Part shown: piece after piece, positions 1-9,625 of the stretch | How the letters are laid out: each line of letters starts with the position of its first letter | How positions within the stretch are numbered: position 1 is the stretch's first letter | Assembly (NCBI GenBank): GCA_947258945.1 | Contig: CAMYKJ010000009.1 | Location: forward strand, 1-12,916 | DNA from: an uncultured Ectothiorhodospiraceae bacterium | Lineage (GTDB): Bacteria > Pseudomonadota > Gammaproteobacteria > UBA9214 | DNA: 12,916 nt | Direction: 5' to 3' | Notes under the pieces: model-generated | Told to the model about the DNA's origin: nothing | Database searches by the model: none | Seen by the model: the letters and a program-made list of their open reading frames with translations, nothing else | Program-made: the position numbers and the translations under genes

Positions 1-506
1 TCGACGCCGGCAAACGGTTCATCGAGCAGGATGAAACGCGGATCAGCTGCCAGGGCGCGTGCGATTTCCACCCGCCTGCGTTCACCGCCCGACAGACTGA
101 TACCCGGCTGATCGGCGAGGTGGCCGATATGCAGTTCGTGCAGCAGCGAGTTCAGCGTTTCCCTGCGCTTGGCGTGTCCGAGATCGGTGCGGATTTCGAG
201 TACGGCCTGGATGTTTTCCGCCACTGTCAGTTTTCTGAATATCGAGGCGTCCTGCGGCAAATAGCCGACGCCATGGCGTGCGCGGACGTGCATCGGCTGT
301 CTGGTCAGGTCAACGCCGTCGATTTCTATGCTGCCGCTGCCGCAGGGGATGATGCCGACGATCATGTAGAAACACGTGGTCTTGCCGGCACCGTTCGGAC
401 CCAGCAGGCCGACCACCTGTCCGCTGTTGATCGACAGCGACACGTCATCGACGACGCGGCGCGACTGGTACTGCTTGCCAAGGCTGAAAGTCTGCAGGCA
501 GCTCAT
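1..506 (-). CDS. lptB: LptB, LPS export ABC transporter ATPase (C-terminus cut by window edge)
   Basis: LptB is the cytoplasmic ATPase that, with LptF and LptG, drives extraction of lipopolysaccharide from the inner membrane into the Lpt bridge. The reverse-strand frame begins at an ATG at 504-506 and stays open to the edge, giving 168 codons of a protein usually near 240 residues. Visible motifs in order are Walker [10 protein letters not shown], the Q-loop region [10 protein letters not shown], the signature [15 protein letters not shown], and Walker B FILLDEP followed by the start of the D-loop (FAGV), where the window ends. These match the LptB family closely. Its ATG overlaps the lptA stop as ATGA, so the two are probably translationally coupled. 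The H-loop and C-terminus lie outside the window. By synteny with Pseudomonas, rpoN would be expected next, but that is not visible. Confidence 0.97.
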   Translation of the reverse strand, partial: MSCLQTFSLGKQYQSRRVVDDVSLSINSGQVVGLLGPNGAGKTTCFYMIVGIIPCGSGSIEIDGVDLTRQPMHVRARHGVGYLPQDASIFRKLTVAENIQAVLEIRTDLGHAKRRETLNSLLHELHIGHLADQPGISLSGGERRRVEIARALAADPRFILLDEPFAGV

Positions 507-1045
507 GGCGCGGGTGTCTGTTCGTCGTTTTCCCAGATCCGCGGTTGCAGGATAATGCGCACCCGGCTGTCCGGACCGTCACCGCCGGCATTCAGGGTGT
601 TGTCCTTGAGGTTGATGACGATGCGGTCGCTGCTGAATTCCTCGGTCTCTTCCTGCCAGATGCGGGCGTCCTGCTGCAGGATCATGCGCTGCGCACCGGC
701 CTGGTACTCGATTCTGCCGGCCTCGGCCTGCTGTTCATTGGTCTCGCCTTCAAGGCGCTGTGCATAACTGGCCGGTCTTCCCTCGAGTATCACCCTGTCG
801 ACCTGGTTATCCGTGATATGGACTGTCATCCGGTTGCCCCTGAGTGTCAGCGTTCCCTGCTGGAGCAGTACGTTGCCTTCGTAGATACTGGTACCTTCGT
901 CTTCATCCAGGGTTGCCTTGTCTGCTTCAATTTGTATCGGCTGGTTGCGGTCGCTCGATAACCCCCAGGCCAGCGCGGGCAGCAGTGCCAGCAGCAGAGC
1001 GGCCAGGCGCACCGGACCGCGCTGCACTGCGTTAGCCCTCGCCAT
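503..1045 (-). CDS. lptA: LptA, periplasmic LPS-bridge protein
   Basis: LptA forms the periplasmic beta-jellyroll bridge between LptC in the inner membrane and LptD at the outer membrane. From the ATG at 1045 the product has 180 residues. A signal peptide ([10 protein letters not shown], then a leucine/alanine-rich core ending near LAWG) is followed by a mature start [15 protein letters not shown]. The OstA/LptA fold is seen in [38 protein letters not shown] and [17 protein letters not shown] chose 1045 because GAGG lies seven bases upstream and the signal peptide then begins with a basic N-region. A GTG at 1063 would add six residues and is possible. The gene overlaps the end of lptC by 14 bases and the start of lptB by four. 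Identification is firm; the exact start is less so. Confidence 0.93.
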   Translation of the reverse strand: MARANAVQRGPVRLAALLLALLPALAWGLSSDRNQPIQIEADKATLDEDEGTSIYEGNVLLQQGTLTLRGNRMTVHITDNQVDRVILEGRPASYAQRLEGETNEQQAEAGRIEYQAGAQRMILQQDARIWQEETEEFSSDRIVINLKDNTLNAGGDGPDSRVRIILQPRIWENDEQTPAP

Positions 1046-1592
1046 TGATACGGCCTCGCACACGGGACTGGAGCTCCAGCCGGTTATTATGTAAATCAGC
1101 TTTCAAACCAACAGCTTCAACGCGAAAGCTGTCAGTGATTACCACTGCCTTGCGCGTGGTTTCGGCAACTTTCTCAACCGGCCAGACGAGCACATCGCTG
1201 GCCGAAATATGCATCGCGCCGTGCCGGCTGTCGGCCGTGCGTCGCAGGTCCACCGCACCCGGCAGCCAGACACGCTCGCCACTGGTGGCGGCTTCGCCGC
1301 GGGCTGCCGTAATCTGCCATTGACTACCATCGGGCCGGGTGATGTTCACCAGCGGATCGTGGAGTTCGAGCAGGTCGGTGCCGGGATGGTGGGACATGCT
1401 GCCGGCTGTCAGCCGGTAGACCGCTTGTCCGTCTTCGTTCATGACCGAGAGCGTCATGTCCTCAACAAACGCATCGGGTCCGTCACTGCCCGCGGAGGTA
1501 TCACCGGGGACATATTCCTGCTGGTTGACGACTACCACGACGCCGGCAAACAGGCACAGGAGCAGGGCGGTGATAGCCAGGCGCATGTTCAC
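1032..1592 (-). CDS. lptC: LptC, inner-membrane LPS-bridge protein
   Basis: LptC is a bitopic inner-membrane protein that receives LPS from LptBFG and passes it to LptA. The 186-residue product begins with one transmembrane segment (about residues 4-22, LAITALLLCLFAGVVVVV). A periplasmic domain of the LptC/YrbK type follows, with the typical DAFVEDMTLSVMNEDG, DLLELHDPLVNI and SDVLVWPVEKVAETTRKAV-like stretches. Length fits the family (about 190). The start could be the GTG at 1592, which overlaps the kdsC stop as GTGA, or the ATG at 1586, which gives MRLAIT; neither has a strong ribosome binding site. Its 3' end overlaps lptA. LptC is poorly conserved, so the call rests partly on its position between kdsC and lptA. 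Confidence 0.93.
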   Translation of the reverse strand: MNMRLAITALLLCLFAGVVVVVNQQEYVPGDTSAGSDGPDAFVEDMTLSVMNEDGQAVYRLTAGSMSHHPGTDLLELHDPLVNITRPDGSQWQITAARGEAATSGERVWLPGAVDLRRTADSRHGAMHISASDVLVWPVEKVAETTRKAVVITDSFRVEAVGLKADLHNNRLELQSRVRGRINGEG

Positions 1593-2110
1593 AGGTAGCT
1601 GTCCATTTCTTGCGCCAGTACGCCCTTGGCCTCCATCAGCATTTCGCAGACGTCACGCGCCGCCCCGCGACCGCCGGAACTCGGTGTCTGCCAGTGGCTG
1701 TGCTTGAGTACGAGCGGATGCGCATCCTGCACGGCGATGGCCAGTCCCACCCGCCGCATGACCGGCAGGTCGACCACATCATCGCCCACGTAGGCGACTT
1801 CTTCGGGCGTGATGCCGACCTCGGCGATGATTTCCTCGAATGCCGGCAGCTTTTGCAGCTTGCCCTGGTAGACGTGGGTGACGCCGAGGTTCTCCATGCG
1901 GTATTCGACGACCTTGGAGGTTCGGCCGGTGATGATGCCGACGATCACGCCGTGTTTCTGCAGCATCTTGATGCCGTGGCCGTCACGCGAATTGAACGCC
2001 TTGTATTCCTGCCCGTCATCGCCCAGGAACAGGCTGCCGTCGGTCAGGACGCCGTCCACGTCAAAGATGAGCAGGCGGATGCGGGAGGCCTTGTCGAGGA
2101 TATCTTTCAT
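1589..2110 (-). CDS. kdsC: KdsC, Kdo-8-phosphate phosphatase
   Basis: KdsC removes phosphate from 3-deoxy-D-manno-octulosonate 8-phosphate in the cytoplasm, releasing Kdo for activation and incorporation into the LPS inner core. The 173-residue protein is a capless HAD phosphatase of normal length. Motif I is DVDGVLTDG with Asp17 and Asp19, motif II is in GIITGRTS, the motif III lysine is in QGKLQK, and motif IV is YVGDDVVDLPVM. The C-terminal SSGGRGAARDVCEMLM tail is typical of KdsC tetramers. It sits 17 bases downstream of kdsD, which makes the precursor for the preceding pathway step, and its stop overlaps the possible GTG start of lptC. Nothing looks damaged. Confidence 0.97.
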   Translation of the reverse strand: MKDILDKASRIRLLIFDVDGVLTDGSLFLGDDGQEYKAFNSRDGHGIKMLQKHGVIVGIITGRTSKVVEYRMENLGVTHVYQGKLQKLPAFEEIIAEVGITPEEVAYVGDDVVDLPVMRRVGLAIAVQDAHPLVLKHSHWQTPSSGGRGAARDVCEMLMEAKGVLAQEMDSYL

Positions 2111-2127
2111 GGAATTACCGTTGGTTG

Positions 2128-3102
2128 TTATACCACGCCGGCGCGCAGCAGGTCGTGCATATTGAGTGCGCCAACCAGTTCCTGCCGGTCATTGATAACG
2201 GGCAGGGCGTTGATTTTCATGTCGTCCATAATCTGCAACGCCTCGGCGGCGAGCATGCCGGGCCGGATGGCCTTGCAATCGGCGGTCATGACATCGCGGA
2301 CGACGGCGGTGTGGACATCCAGGCGCCGGTCGATCGCGCGGCGCAGGTCGCCGTCCGTGAAGACGCCGAGCAGCCGGTTATCTGCATCGACCACGGCAGT
2401 CATGCCGAGCCCCTTGCGTGTCATCTCGACCAGTGCATCGCTGAGCAGGGTATCGGCACTGACACGCGGCGAGCGGTCACCGGTGTGCACCAGATCGTCA
2501 ATCAGCAACAGCAGCCGTCGTCCCAGTGCGCCGCCCGGATGGGAGCGCGCGAAGTCCTCTTCCGTAAACCCGCGCGTCTCGAGCAGTGCCACGGCCAGTG
2601 CATCGCCCATGGCCAGTGCCGCGGTGGTACTCGCGGTCGGTGCCAGACCCAGCGGGCACGCCTCCTTTTCGACTCCGACGTTGAGATTGGCCGCTGCCGC
2701 CTGCGACAGTGTGGAGGCAGGGTTGCCGGTCATCGCGATCAGCGGCACGTTCAGGCGCTTGATGATCGGCAGGATGGTGATGATCTCGCCGGTCTCGCCG
2801 GAATTCGACAGTGCCAGTACCACGTCCGCCGGGGTAATCATGCCCAGGTCGCCGTGACTGGCCTCGCCGGGGTGGACGAAAAACGCCGGTGTGCCGGTAC
2901 TCGCGAGCGTGGCCGCGATCTTGCCGGCGATATGGCCGGACTTGCCCATGCCGGTCACCACCACACGGCCGGTGCAGTCCAGTAGCAGGTGGCAGGCCTG
3001 GGTAAAGGCGGGCGTGTTGATCTCCGCTTTCAGTCCGCGAATCGCGTCGGCCTCGGTCTCGATGACCGCCAGGGCTAGTTCTTGCAGTTTGATGTCATTC
3101 AT
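2128..3102 (-). CDS. kdsD: KdsD, D-arabinose 5-phosphate isomerase
   Basis: KdsD converts D-ribulose 5-phosphate to D-arabinose 5-phosphate, the entry substrate for Kdo synthesis. The 324-residue product shows a SIS sugar-isomerase domain (about residues 35-180) with VVVTGMGKSGHIAGK (Lys54), HPGEASHGDLGMI, SNSGETGEI (99-106) and the family SHPGGALGRR segment with His188. Two CBS domains follow (about 205-265 and 270-324), recognisable by MTRKGLGMTAVVD, LLGVFTDGDLRRA and INALPVINDRQELVGALNMHDLL. Length matches E. coli KdsD (328). It lies between the cation exchanger and kdsC with short gaps of 22 and 17 bases, in one minus-strand operon. No clear Shine-Dalgarno sequence precedes the ATG. Confidence 0.97.
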   Translation of the reverse strand: MNDIKLQELALAVIETEADAIRGLKAEINTPAFTQACHLLLDCTGRVVVTGMGKSGHIAGKIAATLASTGTPAFFVHPGEASHGDLGMITPADVVLALSNSGETGEIITILPIIKRLNVPLIAMTGNPASTLSQAAAANLNVGVEKEACPLGLAPTASTTAALAMGDALAVALLETRGFTEEDFARSHPGGALGRRLLLLIDDLVHTGDRSPRVSADTLLSDALVEMTRKGLGMTAVVDADNRLLGVFTDGDLRRAIDRRLDVHTAVVRDVMTADCKAIRPGMLAAEALQIMDDMKINALPVINDRQELVGALNMHDLLRAGVV

Positions 3103-3124
3103 GAGGGATTGTTCGTCAAGCTTG

Positions 3125-4102
3125 CTAATGCCGCATTGTTACGCTGAAGTATAACAGGGTCTGGTAGGCGACAAACGCCAGCACCAGCAGGCCACCCTCG
3201 ATACGGTTGATACGCCCCGGTCCGCGCAAGCCGTAGGCCATCAGAAACAGCGCGACCGTGATGCCGGTCAGCACCGGGTAATCGCGCACCAGCACCATTT
3301 TGTCAAACGGGCCGGGATCCAGCAGACCGGGCAGGCAAAGCACGGCAAGCAGGTTGTACAGGTTGGAGCCGATGATGTTGCCGATCGCGATATCATGCAC
3401 CTGCCTGAGTGCGCACATAATGGTTGCCGCCAGCTCCGGCAGGCTGGTTCCCAGTGCGACGATCGTAAGACCAATCACCAGATCGCTGACTCCCAGCGCC
3501 TCTGCCACCGAGACCGCTCCCCAGACCAGCAGGCGGGAACTCACCAGCAGCAGGACGCTGCCGAGCAGCAACAGCATGAGCGCCTTGCCCATGGGCAGGT
3601 GTGTGGGGACTTCCCCGGCAAACTCATCGCTGATGGGATCCGGCGTCGCACGCGTCTGCATGCCCAGCCAGGTGAGCCAGCTGACCACAACGCCCATACC
3701 GGCAAGCAGCAGCGTACCGTCTTTGCGGTCCAGGCTGCCGTCGAGCAGCAGCAGCAGGACAAACCCCATGACCAGCAGGAGTATCGGCAATTCGCGCCGG
3801 ACGATGCTCGAATGCACGTTCAGTGGCATAATCACCGCCGCCACGCCCAGTATCAGGGACGTGTTGATTATGTTCGAGCCGAGGGTGTTGCCGACGGACA
3901 GGCCGGCATTGCCCTGCCATGCAGCCATGCCGGAGACGAAGATCTCGGGTGCGGAGGTGCCCAGGCTGACGATGGTCAGGCCGATAATCAGCGGGGACAT
4001 GTTCAGGTTCCAGGCCACCGCGCTGGCGCCCTGCACGAAGCGGTCGGCGCTCCAGGCCAGCAGTACGAAACCGCCGGCGATGGCAAGAAACTGGGCTATC
4101 AT
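3125..4102 (-). CDS. yrbG: YrbG-like calcium/sodium antiporter (CaCA family)
   Basis: This is an inner-membrane cation/Ca2+ exchanger of the YrbG type, with 325 residues and about ten hydrophobic segments. The two inverted alpha-repeats that form the ion path are clear. The first reads LGTSAPEIFVSGMAA and then GNTLGSNIINTSLILG; the second reads LGTSLPELAATIMCA and then GNIIGSNLYNLLAVL. The acidic residues of both GTSxPE motifs are present. A cytosolic loop rich in charged residues separates the halves (around TRATPDPISDEFAGE). I chose the ATG at 4102; a TTG at 4111 would add three residues. It is the first gene of the minus-strand operon, with kdsD 22 bases downstream. The substrate is inferred from the family and is uncertain: E. 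coli YrbG itself has no firmly known role in LPS synthesis. Confidence 0.92.
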   Translation of the reverse strand: MIAQFLAIAGGFVLLAWSADRFVQGASAVAWNLNMSPLIIGLTIVSLGTSAPEIFVSGMAAWQGNAGLSVGNTLGSNIINTSLILGVAAVIMPLNVHSSIVRRELPILLLVMGFVLLLLLDGSLDRKDGTLLLAGMGVVVSWLTWLGMQTRATPDPISDEFAGEVPTHLPMGKALMLLLLGSVLLLVSSRLLVWGAVSVAEALGVSDLVIGLTIVALGTSLPELAATIMCALRQVHDIAIGNIIGSNLYNLLAVLCLPGLLDPGPFDKMVLVRDYPVLTGITVALFLMAYGLRGPGRINRIEGGLLVLAFVAYQTLLYFSVTMRH

Positions 4103-4191
4103 GCAAGTCAAATGCCGCCGCGCGTGCGGCCCGGCAGGCGTAAAATGTTGTTGTGCGGTTGAAATAAATAGAAATTTTCCATGAGTGTGTA

Positions 4192-4219
4192 ATCATACAC
4201 GCCGGTTTGTCCTGACCAA
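4192..4219 (-). promoter_or_regulatory. Candidate sigma-70 promoter for the yrbG-kds-lpt operon
   Basis: On the minus strand a TTGGTC box (4214-4219) and a TATGAT box (4192-4197) are separated by 16 bases. The -10 box has five of six consensus bases; the -35 box is only partial (TTG). It would start transcription about 80 bases before yrbG. The -10 box lies inside a small hairpin (GTGTA-ATCA-TACAC, 4187-4200). Found by eye only; other promoters, including sigma-E types, are not excluded. Confidence 0.35.
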
Positions 4220-4254
4220 ATGCCCGGGCCGCGTGAACCCGGCGGGATCAGGAC
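4209..4254. promoter_or_regulatory. Inverted repeat in the mlaF leader
   Basis: GTCCTGA (4209-4215) is exactly complementary to TCAGGAC (4248-4254). The 32 bases between are very GC-rich and contain further complementary runs (GCCCGGG and CCCGGCGGG), so a transcript could fold into a stable branched stem. It ends 34 bases before the mlaF ATG. It could be an mRNA leader structure or a protein site. I saw no convincing sigma-70 promoter for mlaF nearby. Confidence 0.4.
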
Positions 4255-4288
4255 GGTCTTACATCGCCATTGATTGCAGGAACAGACA

Positions 4289-5095
4289 ATGCCCGAGCCC
4301 GTAGTCAAGATCCGTGACCTGCGTTTTGCGCGTGGCAATCGAATGATATTTGACGGTGTCGATCTCGATATTTACGCGGACTGCGTTACTGCAATCATGG
4401 GCCCGAGCGGCACCGGCAAGACGACGCTGCTGAAACTCATCGGCGGCCAGCTGCGCCCGCTGTCCGGATCGATCCACGTGTACGGTGAGGAGGTGCCGCA
4501 CCTCGGTCGCCAGGCGTTGTATCGCCTGCGCAGGCGGATCGGCATGCTGTTCCAGACCGGGGCGCTGCTCACCGACATCGATGTATTCGAAAACGTGGCC
4601 TACCCGATCCGTGAACATACACGCCTGCCGGAAGCGCTGGTGCGGGACCTGGTGTTGATGAAACTCGAGGCGGTCGGGCTGCGCGGCGCGGCGCGGCTGA
4701 TGCCGAGTCAGTTGTCCGGCGGCATGGCGCGGCGGGTTGCCCTGGCGCGTGCCATCGCGCTGGATCCGATGATGGTACTGTATGACGAACCGTTTACCGG
4801 TCAGGACCCCATCTCCATGGGGGTGCTGGTTAAACTGATCCGCGAACTGAATGATGCGCTGGACCTGACCAGCATAGTGGTTTCGCACGATGTCGCGGAG
4901 ACCTGTGCGATTGCCGATTACGCCTATCTCCTGTCCGATGGCAAGGTTGTCGAGCATGGCGAGCCGGCCGCATTACGCGAGTCGTCTTCGGACTGGTCGC
5001 AACAGTTCCTCAAGGCCCTGCCTGACGGCCCGGTTGCCTTCCATTACCCGGCAGTGCCGTTCAGGGACGACCTCCTGCAGGGCGGGCAGCACTGA
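4289..5095 (+). CDS. mlaF: MlaF, ATPase of the phospholipid-trafficking ABC transporter
   Basis: MlaF powers the MlaFEDB inner-membrane complex that moves phospholipids between the inner membrane and the periplasmic carrier MlaC, keeping the outer leaflet of the outer membrane free of phospholipid. The 268-residue protein has Walker [10 protein letters not shown] (Lys44), a Q-loop at [12 protein letters not shown], the signature [15 protein letters not shown], Walker [14 protein letters not shown] and the switch histidine in VVSHD. LSGGM rather than LSGGQ and the FQTGALL segment are typical of MlaF. The ATG at 4289 is chosen because AGGAA precedes it by six bases; an in-frame TTG at 4274 is less likely. 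Its TGA shares one base with the mlaE ATG, so the two are coupled. Confidence 0.97.
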   Translation: MPEPVVKIRDLRFARGNRMIFDGVDLDIYADCVTAIMGPSGTGKTTLLKLIGGQLRPLSGSIHVYGEEVPHLGRQALYRLRRRIGMLFQTGALLTDIDVFENVAYPIREHTRLPEALVRDLVLMKLEAVGLRGAARLMPSQLSGGMARRVALARAIALDPMMVLYDEPFTGQDPISMGVLVKLIRELNDALDLTSIVVSHDVAETCAIADYAYLLSDGKVVEHGEPAALRESSSDWSQQFLKALPDGPVAFHYPAVPFRDDLLQGGQH

Positions 5096-5874
5096 TGCTG
5101 GATGCGATACAGCAGCTGGGCCGGGTGACGCTGGGATTTTTCGAGCGCCTCGGACGCGGTCACCTGTTCCTGCTGCAGGTGCTGGTGAGCCTGCCGGGAA
5201 TCGTGCTGCGACCGGGCCTGGTGTTGCGGCAGGTGTATTCGGTCGGCGTGCTGACCCTGGTCATTATCGTGGTCTCCGGTCTGTTCGTCGGCATGGTCAT
5301 GGGGCTGCAGGGCTATAATACGCTGGTCGATTTCGGTGCCGAGGAATCGCTGGGTGTGCTGGTGGCCCTGTCACTGGTCCGCGAACTCGGGCCGGTGGTC
5401 ACGGCATTGCTGTTTGCCGGCCGGGCCGGCTCCGCCCTGTCGGCGGAAATCGGGCTGATGAAGGCCACCGAACAGTTGTCGGGCATGGAGATGATGGCGG
5501 TCGACCCGATCCAGCGTGTCATCGCGCCGCGCTTCCTGGCGGCATTTCTGTCCATGCCGTTGCTGGCGGCCATCTTCAGCGCCGTCGGTGTGTACGGCGG
5601 CTGGTTTATCGGCGTCGGCCTGCTGGGTGTGGACGACGGCGCCTTCTGGGCACAGATGCAGGACAAGGTTGATCTGTACGACGACATATACAATGGCGTG
5701 ATCAAGAGCATTGTCTTCGGCTTCGTGGTCGGCTGGATTGCACTGTTCGAGGGTTCCGATACCCTGCCCACGGCGGAGGGTGTCAGCCGGGCGACCACGC
5801 AGACGGTGGTGCACTCGGCGCTGGTCGTCCTCGGGCTGGACTTCGTACTGACGGCACTGATGTTTGGAGACTAG
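5095..5874 (+). CDS. mlaE: MlaE, permease of the phospholipid-trafficking ABC transporter
   Basis: MlaE is the membrane subunit of the MlaFEDB complex. The 259-residue product has an amphipathic N-terminus and about five hydrophobic segments, and it matches the MlaE/TrnE permease family along its length. Family hallmarks include the [27 protein letters not shown] region (coupling to the ATPase), [19 protein letters not shown] and the C-terminal [20 protein letters not shown]. Length equals that of E. coli MlaE (260). It starts on the last base of the mlaF stop codon, and the likely ribosome binding site of mlaD lies inside its final codons. Confidence 0.97.
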   Translation: MLDAIQQLGRVTLGFFERLGRGHLFLLQVLVSLPGIVLRPGLVLRQVYSVGVLTLVIIVVSGLFVGMVMGLQGYNTLVDFGAEESLGVLVALSLVRELGPVVTALLFAGRAGSALSAEIGLMKATEQLSGMEMMAVDPIQRVIAPRFLAAFLSMPLLAAIFSAVGVYGGWFIGVGLLGVDDGAFWAQMQDKVDLYDDIYNGVIKSIVFGFVVGWIALFEGSDTLPTAEGVSRATTQTVVHSALVVLGLDFVLTALMFGD

Positions 5875-5878
5875 AAAA

Positions 5879-6349
5879 TTGAATAGCAGAACAATCGAGA
5901 TTGCTGTGGGCCTGTTCGTTGCCTGCGGGCTGGCGGCCCTGTTCATGCTGGCGATGCAGGTCAGCAACCTTGCGTCGCTGGGCGGTGATGGCAACAGCTA
6001 CACAGTGACGGCTGCGTTCGAGAATGTCGGCGGCCTTAAAGTGCGATCACCGGTCACCGTTTCGGGGGTGCGCGTCGGCCGGGTCGATGCCATCGACTAT
6101 GACACATCCGCCTACGAGGCCGTGGTAACCCTCAGGATCAATAGCGCCTACAACGCATTTCCGGACGACACCTCGGCCAGCATCTTCACGGCAGGCCTGC
6201 TGGGGGAGCAGTATGTCGCCCTGGATCCCGGTGGATCCCTGGACAATCTCGCCCAGGACAGCCGTATACAGCTCACCCAGTCTGCACTGGTCATGGAACA
6301 GATCATCGGTCAGTTCCTGTACAGTATGGCTGACAAGGATAAAGAGTAA
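5879..6349 (+). CDS. mlaD: MlaD, MCE-domain lipid-binding subunit
   Basis: MlaD forms a hexameric ring anchored to MlaE and provides the hydrophobic pore through which lipids pass. From the TTG at 5879 the protein has 156 residues: one N-terminal transmembrane helix (about 6-27) and a single MCE domain. Hallmarks are TAAFENVGGLKVRSPVTVSG, VRVGRVDAIDYD, AGLLGEQYVALDPGG and the C-terminal helix SALVMEQIIGQFLYSM. I chose this TTG because the alignment to the family begins just there (NSRTIEIAVGLF), GGAG lies nine bases before it inside the end of mlaE, and no ATG is available before the membrane helix. An in-frame TTG at 5864 would overlap mlaE. It is shorter than E. coli MlaD (183), mainly because it lacks the disordered tail. 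Confidence 0.95.
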   Translation: MNSRTIEIAVGLFVACGLAALFMLAMQVSNLASLGGDGNSYTVTAAFENVGGLKVRSPVTVSGVRVGRVDAIDYDTSAYEAVVTLRINSAYNAFPDDTSASIFTAGLLGEQYVALDPGGSLDNLAQDSRIQLTQSALVMEQIIGQFLYSMADKDKE

Positions 6350-6361
6350 ACGGGTTTGACA

Positions 6362-6991
6362 ATGATAAAAGGCATGACAAGCAGGTTTCTTCCGGCGTTG
6401 CTGATGATGTTCGCAGCATTGACGGCGAATGCCGTGCCGACACCGGGTAATATTTCGCCACAGGAGCTGGTGCGCGATACCTCCTCGCGCATGCTGAGCG
6501 CCTTGCGCGATGAGCGGGAGGCGATCGTGAGTAATCCCGGGCGCCTGTACGAACTGGTGGCGGATATCGTGTTGCCGTATTTCGATTTTGAGCGGATGAG
6601 CCAGTGGGTGCTGGGCAAGAACTGGCGCACGGCGACACCGGAACAGCGCGTGCGGTTTGTCGAGCAGTTCCGCAAGCTGCTGGTGCGTACCTACGGGACC
6701 GCATTGTCCGACTATGCTGATGAAAAGATCATTTATCTGCCGCACTCCGACAGCGGAGACGGTGTAAAGGTGACCGTGCGTACCGAGATCGAGCAGGGCG
6801 GATCGACCATCCCGATTTATTATTCAATGTACAATTCGAAGGACGGCTGGAAGGTTTATGATGTCGCAATCAGCGGCGTCAGCCTCGTCACCAATTACCG
6901 GTCGACATTCGCCAGCATCATACGCGGCGAGGGTATGGGCAGCCTGATCGACCAGCTGGTCAAGCGCAACGGCGCGTTGTCCGGTGACTGA
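6362..6991 (+). CDS. mlaC: MlaC, periplasmic phospholipid carrier
   Basis: MlaC shuttles phospholipids between the MlaA-porin complex at the outer membrane and MlaFEDB. From the ATG at 6362 the product has 209 residues. A signal peptide of about 24 residues (hydrophobic core FLPALLMMFAAL, likely cleaved after TANA) precedes the mature protein. Family segments seen are VLPYFDFERMSQWVLGKNWR, TPEQRVRFVEQFRKLLVRTY, DSGDGVKVTVRTEI and DGWKVYDVAISGVSLVTNYR, which shape the lipid pocket. Length matches E. coli MlaC (211). A TTG at 6356 would add two residues. Ribosome binding site is weak. The 3' end overlaps mlaB by eight bases. Confidence 0.97.
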   Translation: MIKGMTSRFLPALLMMFAALTANAVPTPGNISPQELVRDTSSRMLSALRDEREAIVSNPGRLYELVADIVLPYFDFERMSQWVLGKNWRTATPEQRVRFVEQFRKLLVRTYGTALSDYADEKIIYLPHSDSGDGVKVTVRTEIEQGGSTIPIYYSMYNSKDGWKVYDVAISGVSLVTNYRSTFASIIRGEGMGSLIDQLVKRNGALSGD

Positions 6992-7283
6992 CGCGGGACT
7001 CACATTCGAGGGTGACCGCTGGGTGCTGTCCGGCGAACTCGATTTCGAAACGGTGCCGTCCCTGCTCGCGCATGAGGGTGCACACATGCAGCGCGGCAGC
7101 GGCATTCACGTCGACTTCGCGAAAGTAACGCGTGTTGACAGCGCGGGTCTGGCGCTGATGATTGAATGGCTGCGCGAGTCGGAGCGCAAGGGGCTGGTGA
7201 TTACATACGACAACGTGCCCCCGCAGCTGCTGTCGATCGCGCGTCTTTGCGGGCTGGAGGACATCCTTTTCCAGCCGCGTTAG
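6984..7283 (+). CDS. mlaB: MlaB, STAS-domain subunit of the Mla transporter
   Basis: MlaB is a small cytoplasmic STAS-domain protein that binds MlaF and is needed for assembly and activity of the MlaFEDB complex. The 99-residue product starts at a GTG at 6984, eight bases inside the end of mlaC; no ATG fits better. The STAS fold is seen in WVLSGELDFETVPSLL, HVDFAKVTRVDSAGLALMIEWL (Ser53 in the conserved VDSAG loop) and LARLCGLEDI-like SIARLCGLEDIL. Length is normal for MlaB (about 97-100). It is the last gene of the mla operon; a 66-base gap follows, holding a short AT-rich AAATAT-CA-ATATTT hairpin (near 7310-7325) before ibaG. Confidence 0.93.
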   Translation: MTDAGLTFEGDRWVLSGELDFETVPSLLAHEGAHMQRGSGIHVDFAKVTRVDSAGLALMIEWLRESERKGLVITYDNVPPQLLSIARLCGLEDILFQPR

Positions 7284-7349
7284 TGCGGTGCTGGCTGCCT
7301 GCGGCGGGGAAATATCAATATTTTCGATTAACCACGAAGCTATAACGCT

Positions 7350-8883
<1,534 letters not shown>

Positions 8884-8959
8884 TTCCTGCCGTTCGCTTG
8901 CCGCAGGGCGCCGCCGGCACGCTTGTATTATTCCTGCATCTCCCTGACACTTGATAGCC

Positions 8960-9613
8960 ATGAATGACACACTGACTATTGCGCTGTCAAAGGGCCGTAT
9001 TTTCAAGGAAACGCTGCCGTTGCTGGCTGCGGCCGGCATCACCCCGGCGGACGACCCGGACAGCAGCCGCAAGCTGATACTCGATACCAATCGCGACGAC
9101 GTGAAACTGGTGATCATCCGTGCCTCGGATGTGCCCACCTATGTGTGTTACGGTGCGGCCGATGTCGGCGTGGCGGGCAAGGATGTACTGATGGAGCACG
9201 GCGGGGAGGGTCTCTACGAACCGCTGGACCTGAAGATCGCGCGTTGGGACCTGAAGATCGCGCGTTGCCGCCTGATGGTGGCCGGTCCGGAACACAGCGA
9301 CTCGGGGCGTCGCAGGATGCGCATTGCCACCAAGTACATCAACAGCACACGCCGTTACTATGCCGACCGGCGGGAGCAGGTCGAGATCATCAAGCTGTAC
9401 GGCTCGATGGAGCTGGCGCCCATTGTCGGACTGGCCGATCGCATTGTCGACGTGGTGGATACCGGCAACACGCTCAAGGCGAACGGACTGAAGCCACTTG
9501 AGCACATCGCCGACATCAGCTCCCGTCTCGTCGTCAACAAGGCGTCCATGAAAATGAAGCATGCGCGTATCACGGACTTTATCGATAAACTCAGGGCTGC
9601 GTGTGAAAATTAA
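8960..9613 (+). CDS. hisG: HisG, ATP phosphoribosyltransferase (short form) with internal 7-residue duplication
   Basis: HisG joins ATP and PRPP, the first step of histidine synthesis. The product is the short form, lacking the C-terminal regulatory domain, and would need HisZ, which is not in this window. It reads [22 protein letters not shown] at the start, then [40 protein letters not shown] and the PRPP-binding [13 protein letters not shown]. The ATG at 8960 is used; a TTG at 8951 would add three residues. Length is 217, against about 210 for the family. The excess is exactly one in-frame repeat: DLKIARW (90-96) is followed by DLKIARC (97-103), where relatives have a single EPLDLxIAxC segment. 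Whether the enzyme still works is unclear; the insertion lies just before a conserved strand. Confidence 0.95.
   Translation: MNDTLTIALSKGRIFKETLPLLAAAGITPADDPDSSRKLILDTNRDDVKLVIIRASDVPTYVCYGAADVGVAGKDVLMEHGGEGLYEPLDLKIARWDLKIARCRLMVAGPEHSDSGRRRMRIATKYINSTRRYYADRREQVEIIKLYGSMELAPIVGLADRIVDVVDTGNTLKANGLKPLEHIADISSRLVVNKASMKMKHARITDFIDKLRAACEN
9226..9267 (+). repeat. Perfect 21-base tandem duplication inside hisG
   Basis: Bases 9226-9246 and 9247-9267 are identical for all 21 positions (unit GGACCTGAAGATCGCGCGTT plus G). The unit is a multiple of three, so the frame is kept and seven residues are repeated. Zero divergence between copies means a recent event or an assembly error. Confidence 0.97.
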
Positions 9614-9625
9614 ATCTTAATTACC

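Noticed and set aside
1610..2857. 415-codon open frame on the plus strand opposite kdsC and kdsD
   Set aside because: It is antisense to two clearly conserved genes, its product is low-complexity and resembles no family I know. Long antisense frames are common in GC-rich DNA.
7341..7346. TATAAC box as an ibaG promoter
   Set aside because: It lies only four bases before the ATG, so transcription would begin at or after the start codon, and no -35 box fits.
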